In this document: positions 1 through 7,011 of the stretch, in pieces
How the letters are laid out: each line of letters opens with the position of its first letter
Numbering within the stretch: the first letter of the stretch is position 1
NCBI RefSeq assembly: GCF_014203425.1
Contig: NZ_JACHJC010000001.1
Coordinates: 4,180,001 to 4,244,000 of the forward strand
DNA from: Micromonospora echinospora
GTDB taxonomy: Bacteria; Actinomycetota; Actinomycetes; Mycobacteriales; Micromonosporaceae
DNA: 64,000 bases
Direction of reading: 5' to 3'
Notes under the pieces: generated by a model
What the model was told of the DNA's origin: nothing
Database searches by the model: none
What the model saw: only the letters and a program-made list of their open reading frames with translations
Made by a program: the position numbers and the translations under genes

Positions 1-2
1 CG

Positions 3-590
3 GTGGTCGACACGACCAATGTGGCGGCACGCGAGCGTTCCGAGACGGTGGCGTATCTCGGTGCCCTCACGCGCAACCTGCTGGCGGCCGAACAACGCGC
101 CGGCGTACGGCACCACGTGCTGCTGTCGATCGTCGGCATCCACCGGGTCGACGACAACGCCCACTACGCGGGCAAGCGGGAGCAGGAGCGACTGGTGGCA
201 GGCGGGCCGGTGCCGTGGACGATAGTCCCGGCCACCCAGTTCCACGACTTCGCCGCGATGGTCACCGGCTGGACCGAGCGCGACGGCGCCGCCACTGTCG
301 CGCCGCTGCTGGTGCAACCGATCGCACCCCGGGACGTCGCCGACATCCTCGCCGAGGTCGCGGTCGGTGAACCGCAGGGACGCCACGTCGACATCGCCGG
401 ACCCGCGACGGAGGATCTCGTCGACATGGCTCGGCGTACCCATGAGGCGCGGGGTCGCCGGGTCCGGCTTGTCCCGACGTGGTCGGGCGTGTTCGGCACG
501 TCGATGGCAGGCAACGTGCTGCTGCCCGGCGACGACGCGCGTATCGCGCCGACCAGCTTCGACGACTGGCTAGCGGCCGGTGCCCGCTGA
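3..590 (+). CDS. NAD(P)-binding SDR/NmrA-like protein, 5' partial
   Basis: The frame is open to the left edge, so the N-terminus with the Rossmann glycine motif lies outside the window. The visible 195 residues resemble the C-terminal two thirds of atypical short-chain dehydrogenases of the NmrA/NAD(P)H-binding type: HHVLLSIVGIHR (catalytic-strand region), then YxxxK-like YAGKREQER, then the WTIVPATQFHDF segment typical of this family. They usually act as NAD(P)-dependent reductases or redox sensors in the cytoplasm. The substrate is not predictable. The stop overlaps the 3' end of the convergent tetR-type gene by 21 bp. The GTG at position 3 is only the first in-frame start inside the window and is probably internal. 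Confidence 0.75.
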   Translation: MVDTTNVAARERSETVAYLGALTRNLLAAEQRAGVRHHVLLSIVGIHRVDDNAHYAGKREQERLVAGGPVPWTIVPATQFHDFAAMVTGWTERDGAATVAPLLVQPIAPRDVADILAEVAVGEPQGRHVDIAGPATEDLVDMARRTHEARGRRVRLVPTWSGVFGTSMAGNVLLPGDDARIAPTSFDDWLAAGAR

Positions 591-1163
591 CGGGGTGACC
601 GCGGCGACGACCAGGTCGACGATGCCGCCGGCGTAGTCGTCGGTCAGCGGGCCGTTGCGCAGCAGCCAGCGGTGGTAGAGCGGGCCGAACAGCAGCTCCA
701 CCACCAGGTCCAGGGAAGCGTCGGGGCGTACCTGGCCGGCCTCGCGGGCGGCCTCCAGGCGGGCGCGGACCGCGTTCAACTGGGGGCGGAGCAGCCGGTC
801 GCGCGCCTGACCGGCCAGGTCCTCGTCGGCGAGTGTCTCGATGGTGATGGCACGGGTGGTGGCGGACAGCCGTGGATCGGCGAACTCGGCGACTGTGGCC
901 CGGAGAACCTCACGCAGATCAGCCCGCAGGTCACCGGTGTCGGGCAGGGCGATGACCTCCGGCATGTCGTCGGCGAGCGCGTCCAGGATGACCGCGCCCT
1001 TGCCACGCCACCAGCGGTAGATGGTCTGCTTGCCGACCCCGGCACGGGCGGCGATCGCCTCGACGGTCAGGGCCTGGTATCCGGTCTCGGTCAGCAGCTC
1101 CAGCGCGGCGGCGAGGATCGCGCGGCGGGACTGCTCGTTGCGGCGGGTGGGCTGTGGGGTCAC
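570..1163 (-). CDS. TetR/AcrR family transcriptional regulator
   Basis: This 197-residue protein has a classic TetR N-terminal helix-turn-helix at about residues 12-60 (AILAAALELL, then VEAIAARAGVGKQTIYRWWRGKGAVI), followed by a C-terminal ligand/dimer domain of the TetR_C_11-like type. The start is GTG at 1163. It is divergent from the glycosyltransferase gene at 1275. Two inverted repeats of the same 7-3-7 form lie in the shared 111-bp promoter region, so autoregulation and control of the glycosyltransferase are a reasonable inference. The ligand is unknown; a macrolide-like antibiotic would fit the neighbour. Confidence 0.88.
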   Translation of the reverse strand: MTPQPTRRNEQSRRAILAAALELLTETGYQALTVEAIAARAGVGKQTIYRWWRGKGAVILDALADDMPEVIALPDTGDLRADLREVLRATVAEFADPRLSATTRAITIETLADEDLAGQARDRLLRPQLNAVRARLEAAREAGQVRPDASLDLVVELLFGPLYHRWLLRNGPLTDDYAGGIVDLVVAAVTPSAGTGR

Positions 1164-1183
1164 AGCGGCAGCCTACAGCGAGA

Positions 1184-1250
1184 CGAGACGTATCGTCTTG
1201 ACGGCGCGGTCGCGCCGTGCTCTGCTGGGCAAGCGAGACGGCACGTCTCG
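1184..1250. promoter_or_regulatory. Two TetR-type operators between divergent genes
   Basis: Site 1 (1184-1200) is CGAGACG-TAT-CGTCTTG, with one mismatch between the arms. Site 2 (1234-1250) is CGAGACG-GCA-CGTCTCG, a perfect 7-3-7 inverted repeat. Site 2 is nested inside a further perfect inverted repeat, TCTGCTG at 1221-1227 and CAGCAGA at 1254-1260. Two copies of the same half-site between a tetR gene and its divergent partner point to binding by that regulator. Confidence 0.7.
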
Positions 1251-1274
1251 TCTCAGCAGAGATCGGGAGATCAC

Positions 1275-2477
1275 TTGCCGCACATCGCCATGGTCAGCAT
1301 TCCGTTCCACGGCCACGTCAACCCGAGCCTGGACATCATTCGTACCCTCGTGCGGCGCGGCCACCGGGTCACCTACGCCAATGACCCCGCCTTCGCCGAG
1401 GTCATCCGGTCCACCGGCGCGGAGCTGAAGCCGTACGCCTCGACGCTGCCCGCCGACGGCGGCGCCGGAACCGACGACCCGATCGCGCAGCTCACGCTCT
1501 TCCTCGACGACGCAGTCGCCATGCTGCCGCAGCTACGGGCCGCCTACGCCGACGACCGGCCGGACCTGTTCCTCTACGACATCGCCGGCGCGCCGGCCCG
1601 GCTGCTCGGCGAGCAGTGGGGGATCCCGGCCGTCCAGCTCTCCTCGACGTTCGTCGCCTGGGACGGCTACGAGCAGGAGATGGCGCCCGTCGTGGAGGCG
1701 ATGCGGGCCGATCCCCGTGGCGCCGAGTACTACCAGCGGTTCACGGCATGGCTGACGGCGGAGGGTTCGTCGGTCACCGACAGCATGGCGTTCCAGGGCC
1801 GGCCGCCCCGCAGCCTCGTCCTGCCGCCGGAGGCGCTCCAGCCGAACGCCGACCGGGTGGACCGGTCGGTCTACAGCTTTGTCGGCCCGGTCCTGGGCGA
1901 CCGCGCCGACCAGGGTTCCTGGGTACGACCGAAGCACGCCGGGAAGGTGCTGCTCGTCTCGCTCGGCTCCGCCTTCACCCAGCGGCCCGAGTTCTACCGC
2001 CGCTGCGTCGCCGCGTTCGGCGACCTGCCCGGCTGGCACACCGTTCTCCAGATCGGCAAGTACGTCGACCCGGCCGAACTCGGTCCCGTCCCGGACAGCG
2101 TCGAGGTCCACCGGTGGGTGCCGCAGCTGGCCGTACTGGAGCAGGCGGATGCCTTCGTCACCCACGCCGGCATGGGCGGCAGCAGCGAAGGTCTCTACTG
2201 CGGGACGCCGATGATCGCCGTACCGCAGGCGGCCGACCAGTTCGCCAACGCCGAGCAACTGGCCGCCCTCGGCGTCGCCCGGGTCGTCGACTCGGCCGGC
2301 GTCACCGCCGCGGAGCTGCGTGCGGCGCTGCTGGCCCTCACGTCGGACCCCGCAGTGGTGGCCCGCAGCGCCGAGCTGCAGCGGCAGGCGCGCGCCGCCG
2401 GGGGCGCGGACCGGGCCGCCGATCTGATCGAGGCCGAACTCGCCGTCGCGCTCGGCGGTGCCGGGCCTCGATCGTGA
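1275..2477 (+). CDS. Macrolide-type (MGT family) glycosyltransferase
   Basis: This 400-residue GT1-fold enzyme opens with HIAMVSIPFHGHVNP, the hallmark N-terminus of the MGT/OleD/UGT group (catalytic His in the FHGHVNP loop). It ends with the nucleotide-sugar binding segment VHRWVPQLAVLEQADAFVTHAGMGG followed by GTPMIAVPQAADQFANA. Such enzymes transfer a sugar from UDP- or dTDP-sugar to a small lipophilic acceptor; OleD and Mgt inactivate macrolides. TTG at 1275 is chosen because GGGAGA lies 6 nt upstream; ATG at 1290 would remove only five residues. Control by the divergent TetR is likely. Whether it serves self-resistance, detoxification or a biosynthetic step is open; no polyketide genes are in the window. 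Confidence 0.88.
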   Translation: MPHIAMVSIPFHGHVNPSLDIIRTLVRRGHRVTYANDPAFAEVIRSTGAELKPYASTLPADGGAGTDDPIAQLTLFLDDAVAMLPQLRAAYADDRPDLFLYDIAGAPARLLGEQWGIPAVQLSSTFVAWDGYEQEMAPVVEAMRADPRGAEYYQRFTAWLTAEGSSVTDSMAFQGRPPRSLVLPPEALQPNADRVDRSVYSFVGPVLGDRADQGSWVRPKHAGKVLLVSLGSAFTQRPEFYRRCVAAFGDLPGWHTVLQIGKYVDPAELGPVPDSVEVHRWVPQLAVLEQADAFVTHAGMGGSSEGLYCGTPMIAVPQAADQFANAEQLAALGVARVVDSAGVTAAELRAALLALTSDPAVVARSAELQRQARAAGGADRAADLIEAELAVALGGAGPRS

Positions 2478-2546
2478 GTCGTACGGGGCAGCCCCGCTGT
2501 CACGCGGGCGTGGTCGCGGCGGGATGCCGCCGCGACCACGCCCCGG

Positions 2547-3104
2547 TCAGTCCTCCGCCAGCACGGTGAAGGTGAATGCGGTGCTCGTCGGACGGTTCAG
2601 CGGGATGTCGCACTTGACCCGGCGCAGCACCTCGGACCGGGTGAGGCCGAACCGGTGGGCGATGAGCCGGTCCGGGCGTACCGGCGCCGGGTCGTCGAAC
2701 GTGACGTTGACCTGCACCGGCCACCCGTCGAGCGGCACGACCGGCGCGTCCAGGCGCCACGCGCCGGTCCAGTCGAGGGTGAAGCGGCAGCGCCGGGCGA
2801 ACGCCGGGTCCAGCAGGGTGGCCGCCACCAGGTCTGGGTCGTTGAGTTGGTGGCCGTGCAGATCGTTGGGATCGAACGAGCTGACAGTCGCCCGCTCGCG
2901 GACGGTGAGCTTGCTGGTCCGGCCGCAGGACACGCAGTGCACCAGCAGCCAGACGTCCAGCAGCTTGCCGTTGGCGTTGACCCGGAACCGGCCCCGGGCG
3001 GCGGTGGCCGACTCCGCCCGGCAGGTGACGCAGCGCAGCGACAGCAGCGGAAGGCGGGTCCGGCGGACGACCCAGGGCAGCACGATATGAGGTTGGGATG
3101 ACAT
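2547..3104 (-). CDS. DUF1062 domain protein
   Basis: A 185-residue protein with the DUF1062 pattern: two CxxC pairs (LRCVTCRAE at about residues 24-30 and VHCVSCGRTSKLTVRER at about 56-72), which look like a zinc ribbon, then the conserved SSFDPNDLHGHQLNDP segment and a C-terminal small domain (RFGLTRSEVLRRVK). The function of the family is unknown. It is convergent with the glycosyltransferase and divergent from the TetR gene at 3417. Its 5' leader region contains two strong hairpins, which is unusual for a gene start. Confidence 0.8.
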   Translation of the reverse strand: MSSQPHIVLPWVVRRTRLPLLSLRCVTCRAESATAARGRFRVNANGKLLDVWLLVHCVSCGRTSKLTVRERATVSSFDPNDLHGHQLNDPDLVAATLLDPAFARRCRFTLDWTGAWRLDAPVVPLDGWPVQVNVTFDDPAPVRPDRLIAHRFGLTRSEVLRRVKCDIPLNRPTSTAFTFTVLAED

Positions 3105-3416
3105 GGAGACCTGATCTCTGAAGACCTGACGCGAGGCCGATTACGCGCGGCCTCGGACGCTGTGGCCGGGCGCGCGAGGGCAGCCCGGGGAGCCGGCGCG
3201 CAGGCGCCGGCTACAGGCGTGGGGAACGTGTCAGGTTCTAGAGAGCAGGAGGGGTCACGCGGGATCGTCCTTCTTCGCTGCGACAGAGGTGCGAGGAACG
3301 TACGGGACGGCGGAAACCGCGCTCAACCCGTTTTCCGGCGCCGCCGCGGTGCGTCGCGGGTCACTTCACTCACTAAAAGTTTGCACTCTCTGCAAGATTG
3401 CTCGTAAGGTCGTGGC
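3105..3416. other. 312-bp divergent intergenic region with hairpins
   Basis: This gap separates the divergent DUF1062 and TetR genes. It holds a perfect 9-bp hairpin (AGCCGGCGC at 3191-3199 with GCGCCGGCT at 3204-3212), a second stem (CGAGGCC 3132-3138 with GGCCTCG 3149-3155) and a repeated GACCTGA just upstream of the DUF1062 start. A TetR-type operator lies at 3381-3395. No convincing coding frame or known RNA family was seen; a structured leader of the DUF1062 mRNA is possible. Confidence 0.4.
3381..3395. promoter_or_regulatory. TetR-type operator upstream of tetR-MFS pair
   Basis: TTGCA-CTCTC-TGCAA is a perfect 5-5-5 inverted repeat ending 21 nt before the GTG start of the TetR gene at 3417, in a local AT-rich patch suited to a promoter. 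Autorepression of the tetR-MFS operon is inferred. Confidence 0.6.
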
Positions 3417-4034
3417 GTGACCACGGATCAGAGCCGCCCCGGCCTGCGTGACCGCAAGAAGCGGCAGACCCGCGCCGCCCTCAGCGCGGCCGCGCTGCGC
3501 CTGGTCGCCGAGCGGGGCCTGGACCAGGTGACGGTGGAGGAGATCAGCGAGGCCGCCGACGTGTCGGCCCGCACCTTCTTCAACTACTTCCCCAGCAAGG
3601 ACGAGGCGCTGCTCGGCGACCAGCCGACCGACCGCGAGGTGCTGGCCGCCCGCATCGTCGCCGCGCCGCCGGAGGTGTCCGCGTTCGACGCGCTGCGGCT
3701 GGCCTTCGACGACGTCGTCGAGGCCATCGAAGCCGATCGGGACGTGTGGCTGCTGCGCCTGCGGGTGATCGCGGCGAACCCGTCGCTGCTTCCGCGGCTG
3801 ATCAGCGGCAACGCCGAAACGGAACAGGTGATCGTCGCGGCGGTGGCCGCCCGGCTGGGGCTCGACCCGTGCCACGGGCACCCGACGCTCGTCACCACTG
3901 TCGCCGGCGCGGTCTTCCGCACCGCCCTGATGCAGTGGGTCGAGCAACCCGACACGACGACACTGCGCGAGCTGACCGCCCAGGCGTTCGCCGCCGTCGC
4001 CGCCGGCCTGCCCGATCCGCACGCCTCGACCTGA
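3417..4034 (+). CDS. TetR family regulator of the adjacent MFS pump
   Basis: This 205-residue protein has a TetR DNA-binding domain at about residues 10-60 (RDRKKRQTRAALSAAALRLV, then VEEISEAADVSARTFFNYFPSKDEAL). The C-terminal half resembles TetR_C_17-type domains that usually sit beside drug exporters. GTG at 3417 is the likely start, 21 nt after a perfect palindromic operator. The MFS gene begins 63 bp downstream on the same strand, so the two are probably one operon whose pump is induced when the regulator binds its substrate. The inducer cannot be read from sequence. Confidence 0.88.
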   Translation: MTTDQSRPGLRDRKKRQTRAALSAAALRLVAERGLDQVTVEEISEAADVSARTFFNYFPSKDEALLGDQPTDREVLAARIVAAPPEVSAFDALRLAFDDVVEAIEADRDVWLLRLRVIAANPSLLPRLISGNAETEQVIVAAVAARLGLDPCHGHPTLVTTVAGAVFRTALMQWVEQPDTTTLRELTAQAFAAVAAGLPDPHAST

Positions 4035-4097
4035 GCCGTTTCGTACCGGCCGCCGCCGTCGCGCGGCCGCTCGCCCGTGCACACGACAAGGAGTTCG

Positions 4098-5666
4098 ATG
4101 ACCACCGCCACTGTTCCGCCCGCCGAGACGGGTACGCGGATGTCACGCCGGGAGGTGCTCCAGGCGCTGTCCGGCCTGATGGTCGGCATGTTCGTGGCGA
4201 TCCTCGCCTCGACGGTGGTGGCGAACGCGCTGCCGCGGATCATCGCCGACCTCAACGGCAGCCAGACCGTCTACACGTGGATCGTCACCAGCGAACTGCT
4301 GGCGATGACCGCGACGGTCCCGCTGTGGGGCAAGATGGCCGACCTCTACAGCAAGAAGCTGCTGATCCAGTTGTCCCTCGGCCTGTTCGTGGTCGGCTCG
4401 CTCGTCGCCGGCTTCACCCCGAACGTCGAGGTGCTGCTGCTCAGCCGGGTCATCCAGGGCATCGGCGCGGGCGGCATGACCGCGCTCGCCACGATCGTCA
4501 TGGCGGCGATGATCCCGCCGCGTGAGCTGGGCCGGTACGCCGGCATCTTCGGCGCAGTCTTCGGTGTCGGCACCATCGCCGGCCCGCTGATCGGCGGCGT
4601 CCTGGTCGACACGTCCTGGCTGGGCTGGCGCTGGTGCTTCCTGATCGGCGTGCCGTTCAGCCTGCTGTCCATCACGCTGCTGCAGAAGACGCTGCACCTG
4701 CCGGTGGTCCGCCGCAAGGTCCGCATCGACTGGCTCGGCGCCCTGCTGATCACCTCGGGCGTGTCCACGCTGCTGATCTGGTCGTCGCTGGCCGGGAACA
4801 AGTTCGACTGGGCGTCCGGGTGGACCGCGCTGCTGGTCGGTGGCGGACTGGCGCTGCTCGCGCTGGCCGTGTTCGTCGAGGCCCGGACCGAGGAGCCGAT
4901 CATCCCGCTGGGCATCTTCCGCAACCGCACGGTCAGTCTCACCACTGTGGCCAGCGTCCTCGTGGGCGTGGCGATGTTCGGTGGCACCGTGTTCCTGTCG
5001 CAGTACTTCCAGACCTCGCTCGGCAAGTCGCCGACAGCGGCCGGCCTGATGAGCCTGCCGATGGTCCTCGGCCTGCTGGTCTCCTCGACAGTGGCGGGCC
5101 AACTGATCACCAAGTACGGCCGGTGGAAGATGTTCCTGGTCGCCGGCGCCGCGGTGATGACCGTCGGCATGCTGCTGCTGAGCACCATCGACGCGAACAC
5201 GAGCGTGCCGGTGCTGTCGGTGCACATGGCGGTGCTGGGTGTCGGCGTCGGCATGCTGCTGCAGAACCTGGTGCTGGCCGCGCAGAACGACGTGCCGGCC
5301 GCCGAGCTGGGCGCGGCGACGTCGGTGCTGACGTTCTTCCGCAGCATGGGCGGCGCGGTCGGGGTCAGCGCGCTCGGCGCGGTCCTGGCGAACCGGGTGA
5401 CGTCGCTGACCACCGAGAAGCTCGGCCCGCTGGCCGGCGGCGGTTCGGCCGAGGTGCCGGACCTGTCGGCCCTGCCGGAGCCGGTGTTGCGGATCGTGCA
5501 GGAGGTCTACGGCACCGCCACGTCGGAGATGTTCCTCATCGGCGCGCCGTTCGCGCTGCTCGCCCTGATCGTCGTGCTGTTCATCAAGGAGAAGCCGCTG
5601 AACACGCTCAGCGGTGACGAGCGCCGGGCCCGTGAGGAGGCGGAGGCCGCCGCCGGGACGCACTGA
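4098..5666 (+). CDS. MFS multidrug exporter, DHA2 (14-TM) family
   Basis: A 522-residue polytopic membrane protein of the EmrB/QacA class. Visible signatures are motif A in the first cytoplasmic loop (GKMADLYSKKLLI), motif C in TM5 (FGVGTIAGPLIGGVLVD) and a length and hydrophobic pattern that fit 14 helices. It should export hydrophobic drugs by proton antiport. ATG at 4098 is preferred because AAGGAG sits 6-10 nt upstream; a GTG at 4077 is also in frame. It follows the TetR gene and ends at a strong rho-independent-like hairpin (5679-5714). Confidence 0.9.
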   Translation: MTTATVPPAETGTRMSRREVLQALSGLMVGMFVAILASTVVANALPRIIADLNGSQTVYTWIVTSELLAMTATVPLWGKMADLYSKKLLIQLSLGLFVVGSLVAGFTPNVEVLLLSRVIQGIGAGGMTALATIVMAAMIPPRELGRYAGIFGAVFGVGTIAGPLIGGVLVDTSWLGWRWCFLIGVPFSLLSITLLQKTLHLPVVRRKVRIDWLGALLITSGVSTLLIWSSLAGNKFDWASGWTALLVGGGLALLALAVFVEARTEEPIIPLGIFRNRTVSLTTVASVLVGVAMFGGTVFLSQYFQTSLGKSPTAAGLMSLPMVLGLLVSSTVAGQLITKYGRWKMFLVAGAAVMTVGMLLLSTIDANTSVPVLSVHMAVLGVGVGMLLQNLVLAAQNDVPAAELGAATSVLTFFRSMGGAVGVSALGAVLANRVTSLTTEKLGPLAGGGSAEVPDLSALPEPVLRIVQEVYGTATSEMFLIGAPFALLALIVVLFIKEKPLNTLSGDERRAREEAEAAAGTH

Positions 5667-5678
5667 CCCCGCCCGATC

Positions 5679-5714
5679 GAGGGACGCCCCCGGGATTCGC
5701 CGGGGGCGGCCCTC
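5679..5714. terminator. Hairpin terminator between convergent genes
   Basis: Stem CGCCCCCG (5685-5692) pairs with CGGGGGCG (5701-5708), extended by GAGGG (5679-5683) with CCCTC (5710-5714). It lies between the MFS stop and the convergent gene ending at 5725, so it can serve both strands. There is no T-tract, which is common in high-GC actinobacteria. Confidence 0.7.
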
Positions 5715-5724
5715 GTGCGTACGG

Positions 5725-6033
5725 TCAGCGTTCCGTGCGGTCGTTGATCTCGGTTTCGGACTCGCCCGGCATGGCGCCGATCGACTCCTCGGCGGCCCGG
5801 CCGCCGGTGCTCTCGTCGCCCTGCGTCAGCGAGCTGCGGGGCAGCCCGGCCAGGTGTGCCGGGTCCTCGATGGGCTGGGGTGGCCACTGGTCCTGCGTAC
5901 CGTCGGTCACCCCGGCGCGGCGCAGCGCCTCGACCAGTTGGTCCGGCGACAGGCGGTCGACCTCCTGTATCCCGGCCCCGCGCGCAATCGCCTGCAGTGT
6001 CTTCAGGTCTTCGCTCACGAATGTCTCGGCCAT
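5725..6033 (-). CDS. Small SAP-like hypothetical protein
   Basis: A 102-residue protein not assigned to a named family. The N-terminal part (DLKTLQAIARGAGI, then LSPDQLVEALRRAGV) has the two-helix spacing of SAP or Rho-N-like nucleic-acid binding motifs. The rest is acidic, proline-containing and probably disordered. The start is placed at ATG 6033 because GGGAAGG precedes it; the upstream in-frame codons have poor coding character. It sits alone between a terminator and an inverted-repeat element. Confidence 0.6.
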   Translation of the reverse strand: MAETFVSEDLKTLQAIARGAGIQEVDRLSPDQLVEALRRAGVTDGTQDQWPPQPIEDPAHLAGLPRSSLTQGDESTGGRAAEESIGAMPGESETEINDRTER

Positions 6034-6104
6034 GCCCGAGCCTTCCCGGCGCCCAAGACAAGGAAACCCGTCCCGCGCTCCGGCCTGTCCGCCCATCCTT
6101 CGCC

Positions 6105-6159
6105 GATCATGAAGTTGTACCGGGCAAACCGGACACCGAGCGCCGTCAACTTCATGATC
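6105..6159. repeat. GATCATGAAGTTG inverted-repeat element, copy 1
   Basis: GATCATGAAGTTG (6105-6117) and CAACTTCATGATC (6147-6159) are perfect 13-bp inverted arms around a 29-nt loop, in the gap between two minus-strand genes. A second element at 42525-42579 has near-identical arms and the same 29-nt loop length. A related third element is at 18833-18899. This looks like a REP-like dispersed family. Confidence 0.75.
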
Positions 6160-6180
6160 GACGCGAAATGGGAGGTCTGG

Positions 6181-6999
6181 TCAGCGGCGGGCGGGTTTGC
6201 GGTCGGGGCGCGGGCGGTCCCGTTCCGGGTCTACGCCCACCTGGACGGCGAAGGCCGGGTCCACGGCGAGCAGCGGCCGGGGGCCGAACAGCGCCATCGC
6301 CGTCAGCAGCGTGTCGGTGTCCCGGCCCTGCCAGGTGGGACGGCGTTCCGGGTCGAGTTCGGCGTGCTCGCGGCGCAGCCGCCGCAGCAGTCGGCGGGCG
6401 GCGGACCCGGTCTCCGGCACCTCGGTCAGCCACCAGCCACCGAGCGCGGTGGCCAGGCAGCACAGCAGCAGCCCTGCGACCGAGGCGGGACCACCGGCGG
6501 AGCGCCCTTCGACGGCGCTGTCCACGAGCCGGGTCAGCCCGACCGCGGCGACCGCGAACAACGGCACCGTGCCCAGCGCGATCCGCCGCCGCTGCGCGCG
6601 GGTGAGCAGCCAGCCGTCGCGGACCAGCCGCCCGACCGTACGACGCAGCGCCCGGCCCACGTCCGGGTCGGCGAGCACCGCGGCCCAGGTCTGCGGGCGG
6701 CGCAGCGCGCTGTGCAGGGCGCGCACCAGCGCGGGCGAGCCGGCCGGGGGCGGCCCCTGCGCGTGCAGGGTGGCGAGCTCACCGATCTCGACCCCACCGG
6801 CGCGGCGCAGCGCGGCCACCCCGACCTGGCAGGCCAGCAGCGCCCGGTCGGTCAGGTACGCCAGCTCGACCCGGTCGGGCGTCGCGCCTTGGGCACGGCG
6901 GCCGGTCAGTTCCCGTGCTGCGACCGCGATCACGACGGCCACGGCGACCGCGCCGAGGTAGTCGAGGAGGAAGATCGGCCCGCTGACTCCCCAGAGCAT
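6181..6999 (-). CDS. TIGR04222 domain membrane protein
   Basis: A 272-residue protein matching the actinobacterial TIGR04222 pattern: a short outside segment and one TM helix at the N-terminus (GPIFLLDYLGAVAVAVVIAV), then VELAYLTDRALLACQVGVAALRRAGGVEIGE, then helix pairs around residues 150-200 (VPLFAVAAVGLTRLV, and LLLCCLATALGGWWLTEVPE). The family is often fused to a Gly/Cys-rich tail, but here the C-terminus is arginine-rich. The function is unknown. It lies 12 bp downstream of the GT39-like gene on the same strand, so the two may be co-transcribed. Confidence 0.75.
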   Translation of the reverse strand: MLWGVSGPIFLLDYLGAVAVAVVIAVAARELTGRRAQGATPDRVELAYLTDRALLACQVGVAALRRAGGVEIGELATLHAQGPPPAGSPALVRALHSALRRPQTWAAVLADPDVGRALRRTVGRLVRDGWLLTRAQRRRIALGTVPLFAVAAVGLTRLVDSAVEGRSAGGPASVAGLLLCCLATALGGWWLTEVPETGSAARRLLRRLRREHAELDPERRPTWQGRDTDTLLTAMALFGPRPLLAVDPAFAVQVGVDPERDRPRPDRKPARR

Positions 7000-7011
7000 G
7001 ACGACAAGTAT

